Below are positions 1-6,430 of a DNA stretch of 11,761 nt, piece by piece. Both the position numbers and the translations under genes were made by a program. The notes beneath the pieces were generated by a model. That model was not told the origin of the DNA and did no database searches. It saw only the letters and a list, made by a program, of their open reading frames with translations. The DNA lies in NCBI GenBank assembly GCA_030537915.1, contig JAUNUZ010000010.1, forward strand, positions 2,458 through 14,218. Direction: 5' to 3'. Position 1 is the stretch's first letter; each line of letters begins with the position of its first letter. The DNA comes from Micrococcales bacterium (GTDB taxonomy: Bacteria > Actinomycetota > Actinomycetes > Actinomycetales > Dermatophilaceae).

Positions 1-262
1 CCCCGTGGATGACCTGGCGCTGCAGGTTGGACTCCTCGACGACGTCATCGTCGATGACGCCGAGGGTGCCGATGCCGGCCGCGGCGAGGTAGAGGAGGGC
101 CGGGGAGCCGAGACCACCCGCGCCGATGACGAGCACCTTGGCGGCCAGGAGTCGGCGCTGACCCAGCCCCCCGATGCCCGGGAGGAGGGCATGGCGCGAG
201 TAGCGGCGCGCCTGCTTCGGCGACAGTGCCGGGATCGGTTCGACCAGCGGCGGCAAGCTCAT
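1..262 (-). CDS. thiF: ThiF/MoeB/MoeZ-family adenylyltransferase (E1-like), N-terminal part
   Basis: Enzymes of this family adenylate the C-terminal Gly-Gly of a small sulfur carrier (ThiS, MoaD or CysO) so that sulfur can be loaded for thiamine, molybdopterin or cysteine synthesis in the cytosol. The first 87 codons are present and the gene leaves the window at base 1. The protein begins MSLPPLVEP, has the conserved [10 protein letters not shown] segment (residues 20-29), the nucleotide-binding loop [10 protein letters not shown] (45-54), an Asp-rich strand end [11 protein letters not shown] (69-79) and the arginine-bearing LQRQVIHG (80-87). The SLPPLVEP opening resembles actinobacterial MoeZ, which also carries a rhodanese domain; whether one is present lies outside the window. 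The ATG overlaps the TGA of the upstream thiG remnant (ATGA), so it looks translationally coupled. No in-frame start lies further upstream before the stop at 428-430. The family is clear; thiF versus moeZ/moeB is inferred from the thiS-thiG context. Confidence 0.93.
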   Translation of the reverse strand, partial: MSLPPLVEPIPALSPKQARRYSRHALLPGIGGLGQRRLLAAKVLVIGAGGLGSPALLYLAAAGIGTLGVIDDDVVEESNLQRQVIHG

Positions 263-426
263 AGGCCGGGCCGCCCGTCCATCGGTGAGGAGGCCAGGGC
301 GCGCCGCTGCTGGTGAATCTGCCCTGCCCTTCGCGCGTGATAGCCCGCCTCGTCGGCGATGACAAGCGGCTCGAGGGTCGTCTCGAGCTGTGGGGCCCCG
401 GCCGGCGCCGTGGTGGTGGTGCTCAT
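259..426 (-). pseudogene. thiG: thiG remnant: N- and C-terminal ends joined by an in-frame internal deletion
   Basis: Intact ThiG is a TIM-barrel thiazole synthase of about 255 residues that uses an active-site lysine and ThiS-thiocarboxylate to build the thiazole of thiamine. This open frame encodes only 55 residues. Residues 15-25 ([11 protein letters not shown]) resemble the usual ThiG N-terminus (PLVIA followed by SRLxxGTGG). Residues 26-48 ([12 protein letters not shown], then ALASSP) resemble the usual C-terminus (AGYLARxAGRIPRR, then ASSP). Everything between, roughly 200 residues including the catalytic lysine and phosphate-binding loops, is absent, yet the frame is kept. The ATG is preceded by GGGAGG inside the thiS end and starts one base after the thiS stop. 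Its TGA overlaps the thiF start. It cannot be an active synthase. It may survive because it couples translation into thiF. The assignment rests on remembered family sequence; a spurious short ORF is the alternative. Confidence 0.75.
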
Positions 427-427
427 G

Positions 428-517
428 TCAGCCTCCCTGAACGGCGGTGACGAGCTCGACGACTTCGCCGCTGCTCAACAGTGTCACGTCCCAACGGGTG
501 CGCGGGACGAGCTGTCC
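428..517 (-). pseudogene. thiS: thiS C-terminal remnant, no start codon
   Basis: ThiS is a ubiquitin-fold sulfur carrier of about 65-70 residues whose terminal Gly-Gly is adenylated by ThiF and used by ThiG. This frame ends with a very good ThiS C-terminal half: GQLVPRTRWDV, then GEVVELVTAVQGG and TGA. The frame stays open only up to a TGA at 572-574, and the 47 codons between contain no ATG or GTG except an internal GTG within RTRWDV. The N-terminal beta strand and helix expected before GQLVPR are not recognisable in the other two minus-strand frames. The N-terminal half has therefore been lost or scrambled, or a frameshift interrupts it. The Gly-Gly tail and the ribosome-binding sequence for the next ORF (GGGAGG) are intact. 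Sequencing error is possible but would not by itself explain the missing N-terminus. Confidence 0.7.
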
Positions 518-607
518 GCCGAGGTGTCGAGGCCTGCGGCCGCTGACCTGGTCGTCGTGGTCCGCGGGAGGTCACGCCGAGCACTCCACAGACGTCCCTC
601 GACGCCT

Positions 608-626
608 GCGCTCCGGCCTGGAGCGC
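608..626 (-). other. 7-bp perfect hairpin in the thi leader region
   Basis: The arms GCGCTCC (608-614) and GGAGCGC (620-626) are exact reverse complements around a five-base loop. The hairpin lies about 90 bases upstream of the thiS remnant. It has no T-run on either strand, so it is not a standard intrinsic terminator. Its role is unknown; it may be a leftover leader structure. Confidence 0.4.
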
Positions 627-737
627 TGCAGGCCGCTGAAGTTGCGGGGAATCCCTCGATCGCGGGGCTAGGTGGCGAAGCGCCGCACAGAGTGTCAGTT
701 TGCTATCGGTCAAGCACTAACGAATTGACTGTTAACG

Positions 738-766
738 CGGGCCCCCGCGGCGGATCGCGGCGCCCG
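738..766 (-). terminator. fadE5: Candidate GC-rich terminator hairpin after fadE5
   Basis: Four bases after the fadE5 stop, the minus strand can fold into an interrupted stem: CGGGC pairs with GCCCG (762-766 with 738-742), and CCGCG pairs with CGCGG (756-760 with 745-749) around a six-base loop. No T-run follows, which is common for high-GC actinobacterial terminators but lowers certainty. It would separate fadE5 transcription from the thi region on the same strand. Confidence 0.4.
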
Positions 767-770
767 CCCG

Positions 771-2663
771 TCAAAAGGCTGCTTCAGGCACGTCCATGAG
801 CGCGTTGTCGGTGTGGGTCGCGATGTCACGCTCGCCGGCTAGGCGCGGCAGGACGTTTCGGGCGAAGAACCGGCCCGCCGCGACCTTGCCGGTGTAGAAG
901 TTCGTGTCGGCCTGGGAGAGGTTACCGCGCTCAAGCGCGGTCAGCGCGATCTCGGCGTGACGCAGGAGCAGCCATCCGACCATGACGTCACCCGACGCGA
1001 GTAGCAGCCGGGACGTGTTCTGCCCGACCTTGTAGAGGTTGCGCGGGTCGTTGTCCTCCCCCGTGCGCGGATCGGACTTCATGAGCTCGCCGACCATGAA
1101 GCCCAGGATCGCCTGAACGTCCTCGCCGGCGCGCCCGAGCAGCTTGCGCTCGGCCCCGAGCGCGTCCGGTCCGTCGGTCACGAAGCGCTGGATCTGCGCC
1201 GCGAGATAGCCGAACGCGCCGCCCTTGTCGCGGACGATCTTGCGGAAGAAGAAGTCCATGCCCTGGATGGCCGTCGTCCCCTCGTACAAGGTGTCGATCT
1301 TGGCGTCCCGCACGTACTGCTCGATCGGATAGTCCTGCAGGAAGCCCGACCCGCCGAGCGTCTGCAGCGACTCCGTGCCGAGCAGCACCCACGCCTTCTC
1401 CGACCCGACCCCCTTGACGATCGGCAGGAGCAGGTCGTTGACGCGAGCGGCCATCCCGACCTCGGAGTCCGGGTCGACCTCGTCGGTGGGGCTCTGGCCG
1501 GCGTTCGAGCCGCGGCCCAATTCGTAGATCTCGGCGGTGTCTTGCATCGATGCGGTGTAGAGGACGAGTGCCCGCAGGCCCTCGGCATACGCCTTCTGGA
1601 GCATGAGCGAGCGGCGGACGTCGGGGTGGTGCGTGATCGTCACGCGCGGCGCGGACTTGTCGGCCATCTGCATGAGGTCGGCTCCCTGGACGCGCTCCTT
1701 GGCGAAGGCCAAGGCGTTGAGGTAACCGGTCGACAGGGTGGCGATCGCCTTGGTGCCGACCATCATCCGTGCGTACTCGATGATGAGGAACATCTGCGCG
1801 ATGCCGTCGTGGACGTCGCCGACCAGGGTGCCGACCGCCGGCTGCTTCGTACCGAAGCTCAGCTCGCACGTCGTGCTCACCTTGAGCCCCATCTTGTGCT
1901 CGAGGTTCGTCACGTAGACGCCGTTGCGCTCACCGAGCTCACCGGTGTCCGGGTCGACGTGGAACTTCGGCACGCAGAAGAGCGAGAGCCCCTTCGTGCC
2001 GGCGACCGCTCCCCGCGGGCGAGCCAGCACGAGGTGGATGATGTTGTCGCTCAGGTCGTGCTCGGCAGAGGTGATGAATCGCTTGACGCCGGTGATATTC
2101 CACGTGCCGTCCGCGTTGGGGGTGGCCTTGGCCCGCCCGGCGCCGACGTCGGAGCCCGCGTCGGGCTCAGTGAGCACCATCGTCGAGCCCCACTCCTTCT
2201 CGACCATATGCCGGGCGATCTGCTTCTGCTGCGGCGTGCCGAGTTCGTAGAGGACGCGGGCGAATCCGAAGCCGGCCGAGTACATGTGCACGGCCGGGTT
2301 GGCGCCGAGCACGAGCTCGGCCGCCGCCCACTTCAGCGTCGGAGGGACGACGGTGCCGCCGAGTTCGGCCGGTGCCGAGAGCATTCCCCAGCCCGCATCG
2401 ACATACGCCTGGTAGGAGCGCTTGAACGACTCCGGCAGCGTCACGGAGTGGGTCGCGGGATCGAAGACCGGCGGGTTGCGGTCGGAGTCGAGCAGGCTGT
2501 CGCCGAGTTCGTTCTCGGCGAGCCGCGCTACCTCGTGCAGGATCTCGCGCGCGGTGTCGGTGTCGACGTCGGCATACGGGCCCTGGCCCAGCAGCTCGTC
2601 CCGGTGCAATACCTCGAAGAGGTTGAACTCCAGATCGCGGACGTTGCTCTTGTAGTGACTCAC
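771..2663 (-). CDS. fadE5: Acyl-CoA dehydrogenase, FadE5-like
   Basis: This FAD-dependent enzyme catalyses the first step of fatty-acid beta-oxidation, making trans-2-enoyl-CoA from acyl-CoA in the cytosol. The predicted protein has 630 residues, close to the roughly 611 of mycobacterial FadE5. It starts [10 protein letters not shown], the hallmark opening of that family, and ends EAAF as FadE5 does. The TEPDAGSD flavin/substrate segment is at 165-172, [12 protein letters not shown] follows, and [19 protein letters not shown] lies in the C-terminal helical domain. The catalytic base is Glu461 in LYEGTTAIQ. An extra C-terminal helical domain (about 480-630) makes it longer than ordinary 380-residue acyl-CoA dehydrogenases. 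I chose the GTG at 2661-2663 because SHYKSN is the conserved N-terminus and GAGG lies just upstream. A longer open frame to 2969 would overrun the promoter and the divergent gene. FadE5 of mycobacteria accepts a broad range of chain lengths; that activity here is inferred. Confidence 0.95.
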   Translation of the reverse strand: MSHYKSNVRDLEFNLFEVLHRDELLGQGPYADVDTDTAREILHEVARLAENELGDSLLDSDRNPPVFDPATHSVTLPESFKRSYQAYVDAGWGMLSAPAELGGTVVPPTLKWAAAELVLGANPAVHMYSAGFGFARVLYELGTPQQKQIARHMVEKEWGSTMVLTEPDAGSDVGAGRAKATPNADGTWNITGVKRFITSAEHDLSDNIIHLVLARPRGAVAGTKGLSLFCVPKFHVDPDTGELGERNGVYVTNLEHKMGLKVSTTCELSFGTKQPAVGTLVGDVHDGIAQMFLIIEYARMMVGTKAIATLSTGYLNALAFAKERVQGADLMQMADKSAPRVTITHHPDVRRSLMLQKAYAEGLRALVLYTASMQDTAEIYELGRGSNAGQSPTDEVDPDSEVGMAARVNDLLLPIVKGVGSEKAWVLLGTESLQTLGGSGFLQDYPIEQYVRDAKIDTLYEGTTAIQGMDFFFRKIVRDKGGAFGYLAAQIQRFVTDGPDALGAERKLLGRAGEDVQAILGFMVGELMKSDPRTGEDNDPRNLYKVGQNTSRLLLASGDVMVGWLLLRHAEIALTALERGNLSQADTNFYTGKVAAGRFFARNVLPRLAGERDIATHTDNALMDVPEAAF

Positions 2664-2713
2664 GGTTACCTCGTCGTTCGCAGTCGGTGACCCAGTAGGT
2701 GAACAGCAGCCCC

Positions 2714-2725
2714 TACTCATCAGTA
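2714..2725. promoter_or_regulatory. TACT-N4-AGTA palindrome over the predicted fadE5 transcription start
   Basis: TACT (2714-2717) and AGTA (2722-2725) are inverted repeats around a four-base centre. They begin five bases after the fadE5 -10 hexamer and cover the predicted start of transcription. Short palindromes at this position are typical sites for TetR-family repressors of fatty-acid genes, but the cognate regulator is not in the window. Confidence 0.4.
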
Positions 2726-2730
2726 ACTTA

Positions 2731-2759
2731 ATTGTGCCTGTGGGCCACCGCGCTGGCAA
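2731..2759 (-). promoter_or_regulatory. fadE5 promoter
   Basis: On the minus strand, TTGCCA (2754-2759, five of six to TTGACA) is followed by exactly 17 bases and then CACAAT (2731-2736, four of six to TATAAT). The predicted start is near 2724, giving a leader of about 60 bases before the GTG at 2663. This is the best sigma-70-like promoter in the window. Confidence 0.6.
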
Positions 2760-2797
2760 GAGGGCTGGTCGGCCCGCCGCCAGGGACGGCGAACACT

Positions 2798-2803
2798 TAG
2801 ACT
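2798..2803 (+). promoter_or_regulatory. Possible -10 element for the CYTH-CHAD gene
   Basis: TAGACT fits the actinobacterial TANNNT -10 pattern and lies 75 bases before the ATG. No convincing -35 is found 16-18 bases upstream, so the call is weak. The same hexamer occurs at 7019-7024. Confidence 0.3.
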
Positions 2804-2878
2804 CAGTGGTCCGGTCCGCGCTCAGTTCGTCCTCGCGGAGGGCGGGCGTGGGGTGCGGGCCGACGACGAGGAGGCGGC

Positions 2879-4528
2879 ATGTCACAGGGATCATCCGAGC
2901 CCCGGTCCGAGCTCGCGCAGGGGCCCGATGAGGGCGTCGTGGAGACCGAGCTGAAGTTCGAGGTGCCACCCGGCGCGCGACTGCCCCGGCTCAGCGGTGT
3001 CGGGCGGGTGTGCCGGATAGGTCCGGCTCGGCGGATGACGCAGACGGCCACCTATCACGACACCCCTGACCTCACGCTTCTCGACGCGAGACACACGCTG
3101 CGTCGGCGCACCGGCGGAACCGACGCCGGGTGGCACCTCAAGACGCCCGGTGCGAGCGCGGATGCGCTCGATTCGTTGGACACCTCGGTGCGCCGGGAGT
3201 TCCACGAGCCGGTGGGGTCGGTGTGGGCTCCGCTGCCGATGTCGTTGCGGGAGCGTGTCGCCGGGATCGTCGGGCGTGAGCTGCTCCTACCGGTTGCGCT
3301 ACTGCGCACCGTCCGGGTCCGTCGTGAGCTGCTCTGCGACGACGGGAGGGTCTTGGCGCTGCTCGAGGACGACACGGTCCAGGCACATCGGCCCGGACGA
3401 ACGACCGGCTCGGGCACTGGGCAGGCCGGGCTCGTCACGTGGCGTGAGCTCGAACTCGAGCTCGCCGACGGCGACGCCACCGACCTCGCGGCCATCGCGG
3501 CGGCGCTCGAGGCCGCGGGGTTCCAGCGTTCGCACGCTCCCTCGAAGCTGAGTCGCGCCCTGGACGGCCTCGGTCTGCGACCCGGCCCCTCGGTCGCTGT
3601 CCCCCCGCTCGTCGCGGCGGACCCCTCCGGGGAGCGCCTCGCGGTGTGGCGCTACCTGGCGGCCCAGGTCGGTGTCATCCAAGCCCTCGAGGCCGATGTG
3701 CTGCGGGATGCCCCCGACGCGGTCCATAAGATGCGAGTCGCCACGCGCCGGCTGCGCGCCACGCTGCGGACCGTCCGTCCCTGGCTCGACCCCGAGAGCA
3801 CCCAGGCCATCCGACTGCAGGTGCGCTGGCTGACCCGCACCCTGGCGGGCGCCCGAGACGGCGAGGTGGTGCGCGAGCGACTCCTGCGGGCGCAAGAGGA
3901 GATTCCTCGGATCGACATGCGGGGCCCGGTGCGCCGCCGGATGGCCCGGACCCTGGACGCCACCCACGCCCAAGCGCACGCGCACGCGGTTCAGGAGATG
4001 TCGGGGCCGCGCTTCGCCCGGCTGCAGAGCGGGCTCGTCGACTTCGTTCTCGACATGCCTTGGCTGGGCGACGCCGTGTCACCCGATGACCTGGCGGGGG
4101 CACCGCCGCTGCGCGAGTTGCTCGAGGCTTCCCGACGTCGCGTGCGCAGGCGGGCCGTGCGTGCGGACGCGGCGCGGGACCCGGCTCAGCGCGAGTTCCT
4201 TCTGCACGAGGTGCGCAAGAAGGCCAAGGGCGCGCGCTACGCGGTCGAGGCCTCCCGGCACGGCGCGATCCTTGCTGACGCTCACGGGATGACCAAGCAG
4301 GAGGCTGCCAGCGCGGCGGGCCTCGATTCCTGGGTGGACCTGCAAGAGCTGCTCGGGGATCATCAGGACGCGGTCGTCGCCCGGGATATCCTGCGACGCA
4401 TGTCGCGGGAGGCGCGTGCCGCGGGGGAGGACACCTACACCTACGGGGTCCTGGTTGGCCGGGAGACCCAACGCATCACGGACGGAGACCGGCGGATGCA
4501 GACGGTGTTGGAGGCGGCCCTCGATTGA
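2879..4528 (+). CDS. CYTH-CHAD domain protein (putative triphosphatase/polyphosphate-binding)
   Basis: The 549-residue protein combines two domains that often occur together. The N-terminal CYTH domain (about 20-230) carries the metal/triphosphate tunnel signature ExExK (Glu22, Glu24, Lys26 in ETELKFEV), then [15 protein letters not shown] and WHLKTP, and later [12 protein letters not shown] enzymes hydrolyse triphosphate-containing substrates. The C-terminal CHAD domain (about 250-540) is alpha-helical and rich in conserved basic residues: [11 protein letters not shown] (His283) and [12 protein letters not shown] (His443), with [12 protein letters not shown] near the end. CHAD domains are known to bind inorganic polyphosphate. 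Together they suggest a polyphosphate-associated phosphatase, but the substrate is not established by sequence. The ATG is preceded by AGGAGG (2869-2874) with four bases of spacing, which fixes the start. It diverges from fadE5, and no polyphosphate kinase or phosphate-transport gene is nearby. Confidence 0.93.
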   Translation: MSQGSSEPRSELAQGPDEGVVETELKFEVPPGARLPRLSGVGRVCRIGPARRMTQTATYHDTPDLTLLDARHTLRRRTGGTDAGWHLKTPGASADALDSLDTSVRREFHEPVGSVWAPLPMSLRERVAGIVGRELLLPVALLRTVRVRRELLCDDGRVLALLEDDTVQAHRPGRTTGSGTGQAGLVTWRELELELADGDATDLAAIAAALEAAGFQRSHAPSKLSRALDGLGLRPGPSVAVPPLVAADPSGERLAVWRYLAAQVGVIQALEADVLRDAPDAVHKMRVATRRLRATLRTVRPWLDPESTQAIRLQVRWLTRTLAGARDGEVVRERLLRAQEEIPRIDMRGPVRRRMARTLDATHAQAHAHAVQEMSGPRFARLQSGLVDFVLDMPWLGDAVSPDDLAGAPPLRELLEASRRRVRRRAVRADAARDPAQREFLLHEVRKKAKGARYAVEASRHGAILADAHGMTKQEAASAAGLDSWVDLQELLGDHQDAVVARDILRRMSREARAAGEDTYTYGVLVGRETQRITDGDRRMQTVLEAALD

Positions 4529-4560
4529 GCTGCGGCGAGCGGCGCCGGGTGGGTCAACAG

Positions 4561-4631
4561 AGCGAGCGACGGGAATCGAACCCGCGTGTTCAGCTTGGGA
4601 AGCTGATGTTCTACCATTGAACTACGCTCGC
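4561..4631 (-). tRNA. tRNA-Gly (anticodon CCC)
   Basis: The 71-base minus-strand sequence folds as a full cloverleaf. The acceptor stem is GCGAGCG/CGCTCGC (4625-4631 with 4562-4568) and the D stem is GTTC/GAAC around AATGGTA. The anticodon stem is TCAGC/GCTGA around the loop TTCCCAA, and the T arm is GCGGG/CCCGT around TTCGATT with one G-U pair. The discriminator base is T at 4561, and CCA is not encoded. The anticodon CCC (4597-4599) reads GGG glycine codons. It lies between the convergent CYTH-CHAD gene and dacB; a tRNA-Gly near dcd is also found in mycobacteria, as I recall. Confidence 0.96.
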
Positions 4632-4788
4632 GCCTTCGCAGTTCAGACGATGTTCTTCGGACGGATGTTCGCGGCCCTCGAAAGCGTCTGATGCGACGGA
4701 TCGCGCTCCACCCAAGTGCTGCGGTCGCGCGACGCGGACAGCCTACCCGACGCGTTGCGTCGCCTTCACCAGCGGCATCGGTTCATCG

Positions 4789-6108
4789 TCAGCACCCGAC
4801 GGTTGCGGTCGCGAGCGTGTCGAGCGCATTGCGTACCGAGGCGGTCTTCCTGTTGCCGTTCTGCAGGAAGGCGAAGACCCGGTCGCGGCCGTCGGCGCCC
4901 TTTGCGACGCCGGCCAGCCCGACGGCGTCGCCGAGCGTACCGGTCTTGGCGATGACCTTGCCGGTCGCGCAGCGCTGGGCCGCGCTCTTGTAGCGGGTGC
5001 GCAGGGTGCCGGTCTGCCCCGCGCGCGGCGTCGCGCCCCAGGCGTAGGCGATCGCGCGGTCGCCGGGGCTGGCGTACATCTTCGACACCGTGCTGACCAG
5101 CGTCTTGACGGGCATCCGGTTGGCACGCGAGAGGCCTGACCCGTCGTAGGCGGCGTAACCGGCGGTCGGGATGCGGTTCGCCACCAGGACCGACTTGGCG
5201 TGCGCGAGCGAGGCGCTCCACGTCGGGTACTTGCCAGACTCCAGCGCCGAGAGCCGCAGCAGGTACTCGGCGTAGTCGTTGACGCTCGCAGACAGCATCG
5301 ACGCCAGCACTGTGCGCACCGGCGCCGACCAGCTCTCGCTCAGGGCGGCCCGACCCGCCGGCGCGACCCCGCGCCCGAACTTGGTGACGGTGATCCCGTT
5401 GAGCAGCAGCTGGGCCCGGAAGACATTGCCCGCGGCGACCGTACCGTCGGCACCCCGGTAGCCGGCAAGGGTCAGGCCGCGCACACGCTGGACCTCACCG
5501 CCGGACAGGTAGCTCGCCTTCCAACCGCGCGCGGACGTCGGGGCTGGGAAGATCGAGTCGTCGAGGTAGAGGTTGATCGCCGAGCGCCCCCGCCCGCGCA
5601 GCGCGTCGGCGGTGCGCTTGGCCAGGCTGGCCAGGCGGGTCTTGGTCATCGTCGGGTCCCCGGCTCCGCGCAGGTAGACGTTGTTGGGGTTGGCCCGGGA
5701 CTGCCACGTCCCCGTCACCAACTGCTTGCCCGGGGCCAGCGAGCGCAGCGCGACGTAGGCCGTGAGGACCTTCTGGGTGGAGGCGGGCATCCGGCTTCGG
5801 GAGCCGTTGCTGGACCAGATGATTCGGCCCGTCGTGCGGTCGATGACCAGGCCGCTCAGGCCCGCGCCGAGGTATTGGCTGCGCGCGCCCGAGGCGAGCT
5901 GGCTCGCGACGGCGGTCTCCATCGCGCGAGCCAGGGCGATCGGGTTCGCGGTCGCGGGCCGGGTCGACGTGGGTGCCGATGTTGTGACGACGGCAGCGGG
6001 GGCCAGGGCAGGCAGAGCCGGCTGGGCTTGGGATGCCGGTCCGACCCCGAGAAGGGGGGCCGAGAGGCTGAGGGTGGCGAGCACGGTGATGGCTGGGCGA
6101 GACGTCAT
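4789..6108 (-). CDS. dacB: D-alanyl-D-alanine carboxypeptidase/endopeptidase, PBP4 (peptidase S13) family
   Basis: Enzymes of this family trim or cleave peptidoglycan peptides outside the membrane using a serine acyl-enzyme, and are low-molecular-weight penicillin-binding proteins. The 439-residue product has all three active-site motifs: SxxK at Ser110-Lys113 (PASTQKV), SxN at Ser275-Asn277 (SVNDYAEYLL) and KTG at 388-390 (IAKTGTLGD). AYDGSGLSRAN before KTG is also typical of S13. The N-terminus MTSRPAITVLATLSLSAPLL is a hydrophobic signal sequence, with probable cleavage after ASQA at about residue 28, followed by an Ala/Pro/Thr-rich linker. I placed the start at the ATG 6106-6108 because it gives the signal peptide directly; the longer open frame to 6525 adds low-quality sequence across dcd. 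A weak AGGA lies about 12 bases upstream. It is divergent from dcd. Length fits actinobacterial members of about 440-460 residues. Confidence 0.93.
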   Translation of the reverse strand: MTSRPAITVLATLSLSAPLLGVGPASQAQPALPALAPAAVVTTSAPTSTRPATANPIALARAMETAVASQLASGARSQYLGAGLSGLVIDRTTGRIIWSSNGSRSRMPASTQKVLTAYVALRSLAPGKQLVTGTWQSRANPNNVYLRGAGDPTMTKTRLASLAKRTADALRGRGRSAINLYLDDSIFPAPTSARGWKASYLSGGEVQRVRGLTLAGYRGADGTVAAGNVFRAQLLLNGITVTKFGRGVAPAGRAALSESWSAPVRTVLASMLSASVNDYAEYLLRLSALESGKYPTWSASLAHAKSVLVANRIPTAGYAAYDGSGLSRANRMPVKTLVSTVSKMYASPGDRAIAYAWGATPRAGQTGTLRTRYKSAAQRCATGKVIAKTGTLGDAVGLAGVAKGADGRDRVFAFLQNGNRKTASVRNALDTLATATVGC

Positions 6109-6136
6109 TGCGGGCGGGTCCTGTCGTCGGCAGCTC

Positions 6137-6158
6137 GTCACGGCCGGTGGCGCGTGAC
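6137..6158. repeat. GTCACG-N10-CGTGAC inverted repeat upstream of dacB
   Basis: The arms GTCACG (6137-6142) and CGTGAC (6153-6158) are exact reverse complements ten bases apart, about 30-50 bases before the dacB ATG. They could be a dimeric regulator site or an mRNA stem in the dacB leader. There is no further evidence for a binding protein. Confidence 0.35.
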
Positions 6159-6291
6159 TTCTTTGGAGCGAGCCCCGGGCCTGCCAGGAGTGCCACGGCG
6201 ACCGGCGCCCCCTCCGACGCCGGCCGCCATGAACGGGCACTTCGCATGCGCTCGCGATCCTCCCTTCGGCTCGATCTGTCCCGGCCTGAGC

Positions 6292-6305
6292 TGCCCGGCC
6301 GGGCA
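6292..6305. repeat. 14-bp perfect palindrome TGCCCGGCCGGGCA
   Basis: This fully self-complementary sequence sits in the middle of the dacB-dcd divergent region, 125 bases before dcd and about 185 before dacB. At this GC content short GC palindromes arise by chance fairly often, so the functional call is weak. Confidence 0.35.
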
Positions 6306-6417
6306 ATCTCGGTGTTCCAGCGCATCTCGCAGAGCTGGCCCACCGTCGGCGCGCTTTGCGGGACAAAGGAATTCGCCGGTGAGACAGTGCGTGGCCCGAG
6401 CCGGGGCAGGCCAGCGG

Positions 6418-6423
6418 TAGCCT
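6418..6423 (+). promoter_or_regulatory. -10 element for a leaderless dcd transcript
   Basis: TAGCCT fits TANNNT and ends seven bases before the GTG of dcd, so transcription should begin at or next to the start codon. No Shine-Dalgarno sequence precedes the GTG, which agrees with leaderless translation. No clear -35 is visible. Confidence 0.5.
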
Positions 6424-6430
6424 GAGCGGC

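Larger units (their letters stand above)
518..770. other. Intergenic region upstream of the thi remnants
   Basis: This stretch separates the fadE5 stop from the recognisable thiS end. I find no recognisable protein in any frame: the short open frames lack family resemblance and a good ribosome-binding site. The conserved TPP-riboswitch strings (CTGAGA and the GAACCTG block) are absent on both strands. An AT-rich island at about 700-735 contains TTGACC on the minus strand (708-713), a plausible -35, but no good -10 lies 16-18 bases downstream. Two GC-rich hairpins (608-626 and 738-766) are listed separately. The region may include degenerated upstream thi sequence. Confidence 0.5.
6109..6430. 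other. Divergent intergenic region between dacB and dcd
   Basis: These 322 bases separate divergent starts and must hold both promoters. I see no credible gene: the open frames here are extensions of shadows. The dcd -10 element is at the right edge. A 6-bp inverted repeat (6137-6158) lies just upstream of dacB, and a 14-bp perfect palindrome (6292-6305) lies near the middle. No obvious dacB promoter hexamers could be assigned. Confidence 0.6.

Noticed and set aside
423..713. 96-codon minus-strand open frame before thiF
   Set aside because: It starts at TTG with no ribosome-binding site, shows no family resemblance, and runs in a different frame from the recognisable thiS end.
430..770. TPP riboswitch upstream of the thi remnants
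   Set aside because: The conserved CTGAGA and GAACCTG blocks are absent on both strands.
1542..2690. Long plus-strand open frame (382 codons) opposite fadE5
   Set aside because: It is antisense to a gene with strong family identity, and its composition (Arg, Val, Asp, Glu, His-rich without motifs) is that of a GC-rich shadow frame.
2664..2969. Upstream extension of the fadE5 frame to 732 codons
   Set aside because: It would cross the promoter and the start of the divergent CYTH-CHAD gene; the conserved N-terminus SHYKSN begins at 2663.
4632..4788. Promoter for the tRNA-Gly gene (TAGGCT on the minus strand at 4740-4745)
   Set aside because: It is about 110 bases upstream of the tRNA with no -35 match; it could be chance.
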